From Chamaesiphon minutus PCC 6605 (GTDB lineage Bacteria > Cyanobacteriota > Cyanobacteriia > Cyanobacteriales > Chamaesiphonaceae), in NCBI RefSeq assembly GCF_000317145.1, contig NC_019697.1, positions 124,001 through 188,000 of the forward strand: a stretch of 64,000 nucleotides of DNA, given 5' to 3'. Position numbers and translations under genes: made by a program. Every line of letters begins with the position of its first letter. Position 1 is the first letter of the stretch. The notes below the pieces were generated by a model, which did not search any database, was not told where the DNA came from, and saw nothing but the letters and a program-made list of their open reading frames with translations. This document shows positions 55,843 through 63,052 of the stretch, piece by piece.

Positions 55843-56244
55843 CTAGTCATCGCCATTTGCTTCATCGCCATTGGCATCGACTTGTTTGAGATGAATGTGC
55901 TTGCGTCCGAGAGTGATGTTAAATACATCGCCTTCCTTTAAGCCCATTTGCTTGGTGTATGCAGCACCAATCAATAAATTATTGTTAGATTGGACGGTAA
56001 TTTTGTAGCTAGCACTGCGACCGCCACGACCGCCACCAACTGCTTTACTATCCAACTGAATGCCTTCAGCATCGATGAGCGCGTTAAGAAACTTCATCAT
56101 ATTAACGCGTTCGACACCGTTCTTGGTTTCGGTATAGTAACCACATTCGCGGGCTTTCTCTTCCTTGCTCGCGCTGCCGAGGTCTTTGACTTTTTGAAGT
56201 AGTTCTTCGCCAACTAGCGGCTCAATATTTTTCTTATTACTCAT
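55843..56244 (-). CDS. cyAbrB-family transcriptional regulator
   Basis: 133 residues from the ATG at 56244; five codons upstream lies another ATG. It has the cyanobacterial AbrB layout: N-terminal MSNKKNIEPLVGEELLQKVKDLG, EKARECGYYTETKNGVERVNMMKFLNALIDAEGIQL, and a C-terminal AbrB-like DNA-binding part (ITVQSNNNLLIGAAYTKQMGLKEGDVFNITLGRKHIHL), with an acidic tail. cyAbrBs act as global repressors of carbon and nitrogen genes. Divergent from the Rrf2 gene across a 431-base gap. Confidence 0.92.
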   Translation of the reverse strand: MSNKKNIEPLVGEELLQKVKDLGSASKEEKARECGYYTETKNGVERVNMMKFLNALIDAEGIQLDSKAVGGGRGGRSASYKITVQSNNNLLIGAAYTKQMGLKEGDVFNITLGRKHIHLKQVDANGDEANGDD

Positions 56245-56675
56245 CAACTTAGATTTCAAACTAGAGGATCTAACGCTATCCGGCGTTGCGGTTTTGCTAA
56301 ACTAGACCTGCAATTAGTTATTGGAGGTTGCTATCAGCTCTTGTCCTTATAGTACACCCAATAGAGCAAGTTTGTTAACTGTCTGTATCTAACATACCAT
56401 CTTTTTTCGTGCGTAACGAAACTTATCTTTAAATATCAGGTGAATACTAAATAATAGTTCTGAGTAATCAATTAAGATAGTTCGGCGATCGATAGTTGTA
56501 GTGCCAGACGACCGATCGATTCTGCTAGGATTGGATATATGGATAAGATCGCCAAGACGATCTGTTCTCGATCGCCAAAAGATCGGGCTTCGTAAAAATA
56601 GCAGCTCGATAATCGCAGCAGCAGGGTAATATTACTGCCACAAAGCTTGACTAACTCAGCACAGAATATAGCAAA
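56245..56675. other. Divergent gap between two regulator genes
   Basis: 431 bases, AT-rich in the middle (56390-56460). A short frame on the minus strand (56472-56780) overlaps the Rrf2 start and has no motif. Operators for the cyAbrB and Rrf2 regulators probably lie here, but none could be pinned down. Confidence 0.4.
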
Positions 56676-57143
56676 ATGAAATTGACTACTCGCGGGCATT
56701 ACAGTGTGAAGGCGATGCTGGATCTGAGTTTGCAACCAGGTTATGGGCCAGCTTCTGTCAGCGCGATCGCCACACGTCAATATTTACCCATTCCCTACCT
56801 CGAAAAATTACTCATTGAATTGCGGCGCGCGGGACTAGTCAGATCGATTCGTGGGGTACATGGTGGTTATAAACTGGCAAAAAAACCGACTCAAATTTCG
56901 TTGAGCGATATCTTGACGGCAGTTGGTGAATCGATGGTATCCGAAAGTGTCGATCTTCATGAAGCGCGATCGACAAGTATCAATGATACCAATTTAGCGG
57001 CAGATTGGGTAACTTTAATGGTGTGGCGCAGGCTCAATGAAAAACTGCAAGCAGCATTGGCGAGTATTTCTCTGGCAGATCTTTATTATGATGCTCGGAG
57101 TTGGCAAGCCGCTCAGGGAGAGGTAACTAATTATATTATTTAG
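56676..57143 (+). CDS. Rrf2-family transcriptional regulator without cysteines
   Basis: 155 residues. Winged-helix start MKLTTRGHYSVKAMLDL, VSAIATRQYLPIPYLEKLLIELRRAGLVRSIRGVHGGYKLAKKP is the Rrf2 signature. IscR/NsrR members carry three cysteines for an Fe-S cluster; this protein has none (the cluster region reads ESVDLHEARSTSINDTNLAADW). It therefore cannot bind that cluster and must sense something else or act constitutively, like CymR-type members. Cytosolic dimer. Heptamer repeats follow the stop. Confidence 0.9.
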   Translation: MKLTTRGHYSVKAMLDLSLQPGYGPASVSAIATRQYLPIPYLEKLLIELRRAGLVRSIRGVHGGYKLAKKPTQISLSDILTAVGESMVSESVDLHEARSTSINDTNLAADWVTLMVWRRLNEKLQAALASISLADLYYDARSWQAAQGEVTNYII

Positions 57144-57160
57144 TGTTGGTTGCACGGATA

Positions 57161-57270
57161 GAGGCTTTAGGCTTTAGGCTTTAGGCTTTAGGCTTTAGGC
57201 TTTAGGCTTTAGGCTTTAGGCTTTAGGCTTTAGGCTTTAGGCTTTAGGTTTTAGGTTTTAGGTTTTAGGC
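57161..57270. repeat. Long heptamer array (GGCTTTA)n then (GGTTTTA)n
   Basis: About a dozen exact GGCTTTA units followed by three GGTTTTA units. The longest STRR-like array in the window. Confidence 0.95.
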
Positions 57271-57305
57271 AGAATGCAGAAGATCGCGATATTATCCGCA
57301 CAAAT

Positions 57306-57341
57306 CTGGGTAGGGGTAATTCATGAATTACCCCTACCCAG
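57306..57341. repeat. 36-bp perfect palindrome, variant of the shared core
   Basis: Perfect dyad with centre at 57323/57324. The core reads GGGGTAATTCATGAATTACC: both arms changed together relative to 38503 and 40032 (C to T on the left, G to A on the right). Located between two convergent genes, so it may terminate both. Confidence 0.8.
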
Positions 57342-57370
57342 GATCTGTATGGGCAATTTGCACAGATGGC

Positions 57371-57838
57371 TTACATTTTACTGATAATTCGGAGGAGAAT
57401 TTCGACTCCAGAAACTGCTTGCCAGCCAAACAGTCCTACGAGGACTAAGTTGATTCCGATATGACTGTATCTTGCCCAATCCGCCCCTTTTTGCATATAT
57501 GGAGACAGCGAAGCCGAAACCGCGATCGCGCCAGTCATGCCTAAGCCAGCGAGCAAATGGGGGCCGACGAATAATTTACCATTGTTGATATAAGTAGCGG
57601 CCATCCCACCCAGCGTCCCTAATACCATTACTGCCAAGACGATCGAGCCGAGTTGGTAATGACGGAGATTATATTTGCCCTGAATGAGTTGTTTCTTTTC
57701 CTCACCTGTTGCACTACGTGTTTTGCGAATTTGAAAGCCCAGATACATTGCGTATAGGGTAGTTGCCAATAAAATCCACATTATTGCCGGATGGATAAAA
57801 TTGAGATAGGGTTTGATATTAGCAGGAATAGAGTCCAT
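57371..57838 (-). CDS. DUF4079 membrane protein (b561-like)
   Basis: 155 residues with four hydrophobic helices: about 12-33 (IHPAIMWILLATTLYAMYLGF), 60-83 (YQLGSIVLAVMVLGTLGGMAA), 93-112 (VGPHLLAGLGMTGAIAVSAS) and 122-143 (SHIGINLVLVGLFGWQAVSG). Conserved histidines HP, RHYQ, PHLL and SHIG sit at helix ends, as in haem b or cytochrome b561-like proteins. The family is cyanobacterial/plastid, of unknown function. Thylakoid or plasma membrane. Convergent with the Rrf2 gene. Confidence 0.85.
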   Translation of the reverse strand: MDSIPANIKPYLNFIHPAIMWILLATTLYAMYLGFQIRKTRSATGEEKKQLIQGKYNLRHYQLGSIVLAVMVLGTLGGMAATYINNGKLFVGPHLLAGLGMTGAIAVSASLSPYMQKGADWARYSHIGINLVLVGLFGWQAVSGVEILLRIISKM

Positions 57839-58095
57839 AGGATCGGAAAAATTGTCGCAAAAGTTTTAAGAATATCTATAAAAGTTAGCATAAAATTTGT
57901 GGGTGTTGGCATTGGTGTACTTCGACGACTCTAAGCGACAAGTGCGACCTTGGGTTTGTCAACCGATAGCCTCTTGTGGAGAAGAATCACCTATCGTTGT
58001 TCGATCGCTGCTAAATTTGGCAATAGCAGTTCGCCCCAAAATACTAGCGGCGGGTACCGCCAGATCCACTGACAGTTAGCTTCCCAAAATTTATA

Positions 58096-59466
58096 ATGTC
58101 TTATCAATTTAATCTCCTGCTGATTCAATCTGCCAAGCTTGGCAACGCGCGTCAAATTACTACAGCGTTAGAGCGTGGTGCCCAGGTTGATACGACTGAT
58201 GCTGAAGGTACTACCGCGCTAATGTTTGCCGCCCAAAGCGGAGCTACTGAAATCGTCGATTTATTACTGGCTGCTGGTGCGGATGTCAATCTCCATCGCC
58301 GCCAATTTGGGACTACCGCGCTTATGTTTGCCGCTGCCGCCAATCGAGTCGCAGTTGTCGATCGATTATTAGCACGGGGAGCCAATGTCGATGCTGTCAA
58401 TGAGGATGGTAGTACCGCGCTGATGGCAGCAGCATCCGTCGGTGCCGAGGAAATTGTCAGCTTACTGCTAGCGGCTGGAGCCAATGTCGTCTGTGTTGAT
58501 GCCGATGGCGATAATGCCCTGAATATGGCGATCGATCGCAATCATACTGCTGTAGTCCGCCAACTAATCGACGCTGGTGCCGATCTCCACTATCGCCGCA
58601 GCGACGGTAAAACGCCGATCCTACTGATGTCCGCGCCAGCAGATGTCGCTATTCTTCAGATGCTGATCGCTGCTGGTGCCGATCTCCAAGCAGTAGATAA
58701 TGAAGGCGATAGTTTGTTGATTATTGCTGCCGAGCAGGGCTATACCAGCTTAATTCAACCGCTAATTGCTGCTGGTGCCGCGATCGATTTTCAGAATCAT
58801 GAGGGCTGGACGCCGCTAATTGCCGCCACATCTGCCAAACAAACCGAAATTGTCGCCGCTCTGTTAGCTGCTGGAGCCAATCCCGATCTGCAATCTCAAG
58901 AGCTAGAAACTGCCCTACATTTAGCCGCGATCGAAGGCGATCTCGATCTCGTCAGGCTGTTACTCGACCGTGGCGCAAAGACCGATCTCATCACCAACCT
59001 GGGGGATACACCACTAGTTTTAGCGACCTTACACGAGCACACAGACGTCGTTGCGGCGATCCTGGAGTCGGAGACGGATTTGAATGCTCACCAGCAGGGA
59101 GTTACTGCCTTTGGACTGGCGATCGTCAATTTATATGTCGAAATAGTCCAACTACTTTTAGCTGCTGGCGTCTCTCCCAACCAAACCTTCAAAGATAGAC
59201 AAACTCCCCTAACGATCGCCGCAATTGAGGGCAATCTCAATTTAGCCCGATCGCTCGTAGACGCTGGCGCACAGATCGATTCTCAAGACGAGACTGGCGC
59301 GACAGCCCTCATGTGGGCAACCCATCGCCGCCACCATCACATCGTCAAACTATTACTCGCCGCCGGAGCCAATCCCAGCCATCGCAACCAAGGCGGCTTA
59401 ACCGCTCTCGATTTAGCACAAATTAATAGCGATCGATACGCGATGGAGTTGTTAGGGAAGGTTTAG
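58096..59466 (+). CDS. Ankyrin-repeat protein
   Basis: 456 residues made almost wholly of about 13 ankyrin repeats of 33 residues, for example DAEGTTALMFAAQSGATEIVDLLLAAGADVN and NEDGSTALMAAASVGAEEIVSLLLAAGANV. The consensus TALMxAA and LLLAAGAxV recurs throughout. No signal peptide or membrane segment, so a cytosolic protein-binding scaffold. No enzyme domain. The start is a clean ATG. A G-rich tract follows the stop. Confidence 0.93.
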   Translation: MSYQFNLLLIQSAKLGNARQITTALERGAQVDTTDAEGTTALMFAAQSGATEIVDLLLAAGADVNLHRRQFGTTALMFAAAANRVAVVDRLLARGANVDAVNEDGSTALMAAASVGAEEIVSLLLAAGANVVCVDADGDNALNMAIDRNHTAVVRQLIDAGADLHYRRSDGKTPILLMSAPADVAILQMLIAAGADLQAVDNEGDSLLIIAAEQGYTSLIQPLIAAGAAIDFQNHEGWTPLIAATSAKQTEIVAALLAAGANPDLQSQELETALHLAAIEGDLDLVRLLLDRGAKTDLITNLGDTPLVLATLHEHTDVVAAILESETDLNAHQQGVTAFGLAIVNLYVEIVQLLLAAGVSPNQTFKDRQTPLTIAAIEGNLNLARSLVDAGAQIDSQDETGATALMWATHRRHHHIVKLLLAAGANPSHRNQGGLTALDLAQINSDRYAMELLGKV

Positions 59467-59572
59467 GGGAGGGGGAGATGGGGAGAGGAACAGATGGGGC
59501 GACGGGGAGATGGGGGGATGGGGAGATGAGGAGAGGGGGCGACGGGGCGACGGGGAGATGGGGAGACGAACA
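59467..59572. repeat. G-rich heptamer-like tract
   Basis: Runs of GGGGAGAT, GGGGCGAC and GGGGGATG for about 105 bases after the ankyrin gene. Potential G-quadruplex DNA. Confidence 0.8.
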
Positions 59573-59725
59573 CTCAACACAATAAGCTAAGTGTAGGGGA
59601 GGGCTTCGTGCCCAACCCACCAAACTTATCACCAGTAAACCCTACCCCGTAGCAACTAAGTCCGAACCGACCCCATACAACACTTAGCACCAACAACCTA
59701 CATACGCAGGGGAGTTTGAGGGGCG

Positions 59726-59774
59726 GCGACCGAAATCGCGCTGAGGTCTCCTCAGCGTGCGTTTCTGTCAAGAC
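59726..59774 (-). repeat. TGTCTTGA-family hairpin in a TTGAGGGGCG palindrome
   Basis: On the minus strand it begins GTCTTGACAGAAACGCACGC, has stem CTGAGG-AGA-CCTCAG and ends GGTCGC. The host arms TTTGAGGGGCG (59716) and CGCCCCTCAA (59781) face each other around it. Confidence 0.7.
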
Positions 59775-59792
59775 GCGTCCCGCCCCTCAACG

Positions 59793-60026
59793 CTACCGTG
59801 TATACACAAGTCTGGAGGGAAGCGAAAACCCTAGAAATCCCCCTGTCTTGTCTCCCTAATCCGTCGGGGAACCCGACGTTGGCGCAGCCACTCCAAAGGA
59901 GTTACGGGAGCCGCTAAATCCCCCTTTTCAAGGGGGACTTTGACCGGATCTTAGCCCCCTTTTTAAGGGGGTTTGGGGGATTTAGATCTAGAAACGAAGT
60001 CAATCAGACTTGTGTATACACAGTAG
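59793..60026 (+). mobile_element. MITE-like element, copy 3 (234 bp)
   Basis: The same element as copies 1 and 2. The exact 10-bp duplication CCCCTCAACG flanks it (59783-59792 and 60027-60036). The right terminal repeat has one change (CAGTAG instead of CGGTAG). It is inserted in the right arm of the palindrome that also hosts the hairpin at 59726-59774. No gene is seen in 59467-60259. Confidence 0.93.
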
Positions 60027-60054
60027 CCCCTCAACGGGGGGTCTGGGGGTCGGA

Positions 60055-60101
60055 GCGACGCGCGCTCCTCGGCTTTGCCGAGGGTTTAGCGCGTCAAGAC
60101 A
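60055..60101 (-). repeat. TGTCTTGA-type hairpin in a GGGGGT/ACCCCC palindrome
   Basis: On the minus strand: TGTCTTGA, stem CGCGCT, inner stem CCTCGGC-AAA-GCCGAGG, stem AGCGCG, then TCGC. It lies between GTCTGGGGGT (60041-60050) and ACCCCCAGATCC (60101-60112), the two arms of a host palindrome. Confidence 0.8.
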
Positions 60102-60259
60102 ACCCCCAGATCCGGGTTCTGTCAACACCAAAAGCGATCGCACGAAGGAAACACAGAGACGAGAGAAGTACTAGATCGCTCAAACTTTCTACCCTCTGCA
60201 TAAAACACCAAACCCCTCCCAATCACTAGTTATTGCTGGTATGTTACTCCTTCAAATCT

Positions 60260-61468
60260 ATGCCTCTCAACCCTTTGAGCATATTTTACAGCGTACCTAG
60301 ATGGGAACTAAACTCATCTGGTTATATCCGAATTTCATGGCAATGCGACACAGATGCCCTCCCCGCCATCTGTCGAGCTGGGAATTTTCAGCTTTGCGGA
60401 GTTTCGCTTGCCAATCTAGAAGAGGTAAATAGTTGTATCGATCGATTATTAATTGCCGATCGACAATTAACAACAGTAGTAGTAGCTAACTTATATCGCA
60501 TCGCCTTGGCACAGCAAAATCTGGTGCGGAATAATTGTTGGTTCAACTTCATTAGAGCCATGACAGTTAAAGCCGCACTGCATACCTGGCAAAAAGTACC
60601 CAAAGTCAAACAGAATGAAGAATTATTCGAGCGATTAGTGACGCCGAGTTTGAGTATTCGACAGCTTGTAACTAGTTTTAAACCAGAATATCATCCCGAC
60701 CTATTGGTAGGATTGCAAGCTTGGACTTACAATGCGGTGAGATATAATTCTTTTGCTTATCTCAGGGCGAATGGCGATCCATATTTTGGACTATCCAATT
60801 TAGGTGTGGTATCGCGATCGAGTTGCCTCAAAGCGCGTGCCGCATTGTTGGGTAATATTACTACCAATTACCTCAATGCAGAGCTATCGATGTGTAAAAT
60901 CTTTAAAAATTATCTGGGTCGATCGTGCATTCGAGTCGATCGGTTAACCTTAGAAAATTGGCAAGAAATTTTAGTAAAAGTTCGATCTCTAGGCATCGAA
61001 ATCTCGGTTGAAGAACTACGCACGAGACTCGATCGAGTTGGCAATTTAATTCGTGCCGATGCTAGCCCAACGATCGAGCGATATGACGATCCTAATGCGT
61101 TCATTGCGATCGAGTATCGGACAGATCCACCCGCACTAGAAATTGATACGGTAGATGCAACTTTCCTTAAGATATTTAAAGCGATCGAGCGATTCATTAG
61201 CGATTTACCTGCCGAATCGCAACAGATTGTGACTTTACGACACCAGCAAAGTCTCAAGCAGGGTAAGATTGCGAAACTAATCGCCAAAGATCAATCAAAA
61301 GTATCGCGAAAGTTAGGAGAAATTTATTTAGAATTACTGGATTTTATTCACACCCAAATCCCGCATCCTATTGACGGTAGAGCGCAGAAAAATAGTCAAG
61401 CGATCGTTGCTGTCAAACATTTATTAGATAAATACTTTCATCAATGTCAGCCCATCGAGATTACATAA
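60260..61468 (+). CDS. Atypical sigma-70-like protein
   Basis: 402 residues from the ATG at 60260; a TTG nine codons upstream is weaker. The C-terminal 50 residues before the tail (about 316-363; LPAESQQIVTLRHQQSLKQGKIAKLI...SKVSRKLGEIYLELL) are a sigma region 4 helix-turn-helix. A helical middle (PDLLVGLQAWTYNAVRYNSFAYLR) may stand for region 2. I recall similar proteins in cyanobacteria next to DUF1822 and CHAT genes, as here. It may direct RNA polymerase to a small regulon or work as a non-canonical regulator; neither is shown. First gene of a three-gene set. Confidence 0.7.
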   Translation: MPLNPLSIFYSVPRWELNSSGYIRISWQCDTDALPAICRAGNFQLCGVSLANLEEVNSCIDRLLIADRQLTTVVVANLYRIALAQQNLVRNNCWFNFIRAMTVKAALHTWQKVPKVKQNEELFERLVTPSLSIRQLVTSFKPEYHPDLLVGLQAWTYNAVRYNSFAYLRANGDPYFGLSNLGVVSRSSCLKARAALLGNITTNYLNAELSMCKIFKNYLGRSCIRVDRLTLENWQEILVKVRSLGIEISVEELRTRLDRVGNLIRADASPTIERYDDPNAFIAIEYRTDPPALEIDTVDATFLKIFKAIERFISDLPAESQQIVTLRHQQSLKQGKIAKLIAKDQSKVSRKLGEIYLELLDFIHTQIPHPIDGRAQKNSQAIVAVKHLLDKYFHQCQPIEIT

Positions 61469-61520
61469 ATAAGCTTCACCTCGCCCAAGTAGTTAGCGGT
61501 CTAAATTTAGGTTAAATTTT

Positions 61521-62921
61521 ATGAGTATCTTTCAGCAACAGACTCAGTTCCTGAGCAAAATATATCCAGAACACATTTGGATCGATGTCGATCTGAGTAA
61601 TTTAGGAGAATCGCCAGACTGCATGAAGCTCAATCGAGTTTGTATTAGCGCGATCGTTAAATACTTGACTGAATCGCTAGACTTAGATGTCGAATCAATT
61701 TTTCCAAGTGCCGAATTAGAGCGAGCGTTTGTCAGTACGATCGTCAATGGCTTTGTGCTGTTAGTTTCGGGAGTTAAAGTGGCTTTTATTCCCAGCCTAG
61801 ATTTAGATTTAGCTGGGTTTGAGGTGCAGCAAGAATGGGTAGATTTATCCCGATGGATGGCAGATTATTACGTGCCAGTAAGGATCGATTTAGAGTCTAA
61901 TTGTTTGCACTTGTGGGGATTTATTTCGCATCAATCTTTGCAACAAAGATCGCATCTCGATCGCCATGTTCGTAGTTATGAAATTGAAGGCGTCGATTTA
62001 ATTGGGGATTTGGACTCTTTATGGACTACTTGTCATTTGGTTGCGAATGAAATCGTACCGCCAGAGCGGGGTAAAATACCTAGCGAGATTCAAATATCAC
62101 CTTTAGAAGCGATAACATTAATCGATCGACTTCACCAAGATCGTTCTGGTTTTTCACCGCGCCATATCTTACCTTTTGAAAAGTGGGGAGCAATTATCGA
62201 TTCTCCTGAATATTTAACGATGTACGCGCACCCAAAACCAGGAATTATCCAAATCTCTAATTGGTTCCAGCAAGTCACAGATCTAGCTAACGATTTAGTC
62301 GATCGTGGCTGGGTAAAAATGTCAGAAGTCTTCGATAAATCTCAACTTAAACCGAGCTATTTGGGCGGTTATATGGCTGCACCCGCAGTCAAAGGTATTT
62401 CTCTTGGTAGCGATCTAGAAATTCACCGTGCAGTTCGCAATTTATATAGCAGTCAAAATACTGCTAAAAAAGTAGATTTACCTGCCGATATCGATTCGCC
62501 GCTACTGCTATTAATCTATTTGATGCAGCATACAACTGATGAATATTTACGCTGGCAAGCTGCTGAATATTTATGGACGATCTCACCAGAAAACGATCTC
62601 AACTGGCACCGCCGGATTAAAGATCTCGGCTTGGTAATACAAGGACATAAATTAGGCTTGATGGTAGCTGCCATTCCGTTAATCGACGGGACTTATGCGA
62701 TTTTAAATCGTGTTTACCCGATCGGTACTGAGCCATATCTACCACCAAATGTGCGCCTCAATCTCTTTGCCGAAGATGGCGACTGTATCTGTGAAGTTGA
62801 AAGTAGATCGACAGTGATGGATAATTATATTCAACTGTATTTTACTGCTAGTAGTAGCGATCGCTTTAATATTCAAGTGTCGATGAATGAGGATACGATC
62901 GTCGAAGCTTTCGCTATCTAA
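61521..62921 (+). CDS. DUF1822-family protein
   Basis: 466 residues. The pattern fits DUF1822: an N-terminal block ending LNRVCISAIVKYL, a middle WVDLSRWMADYYVPVRIDLESNCLHLWGFISH (protein-protein or sensing domain?), and a C-terminal part ending PLIDGTYAILNRVYPIGTEPYLPPNVRLNLF, followed by a beta-rich stretch. No membrane segment. The family is cyanobacterial, of unknown function, and is usually found near CHAT proteases. Only 52 bases separate it from the sigma-like gene, so they are probably one transcript. Confidence 0.82.
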   Translation: MSIFQQQTQFLSKIYPEHIWIDVDLSNLGESPDCMKLNRVCISAIVKYLTESLDLDVESIFPSAELERAFVSTIVNGFVLLVSGVKVAFIPSLDLDLAGFEVQQEWVDLSRWMADYYVPVRIDLESNCLHLWGFISHQSLQQRSHLDRHVRSYEIEGVDLIGDLDSLWTTCHLVANEIVPPERGKIPSEIQISPLEAITLIDRLHQDRSGFSPRHILPFEKWGAIIDSPEYLTMYAHPKPGIIQISNWFQQVTDLANDLVDRGWVKMSEVFDKSQLKPSYLGGYMAAPAVKGISLGSDLEIHRAVRNLYSSQNTAKKVDLPADIDSPLLLLIYLMQHTTDEYLRWQAAEYLWTISPENDLNWHRRIKDLGLVIQGHKLGLMVAAIPLIDGTYAILNRVYPIGTEPYLPPNVRLNLFAEDGDCICEVESRSTVMDNYIQLYFTASSSDRFNIQVSMNEDTIVEAFAI

Positions 62922-63052
62922 GGAAAGTAGCTGCAAGATCTCAATTATTTTTTGTTACACCCGATCGTTAACAACATAGTTGAGATCGAGCTGTGCGGTA
63001 GATTAGAGGGATGTACTGACTTATGCTCATATTGTTAAATTAGAGGTCGATC

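Noticed and set aside
57161-57270. Possible CRISPR array
   Set aside because: Units are 7 bp and contiguous, with no spacers; this is a simple tandem repeat. No cas genes are in the window.
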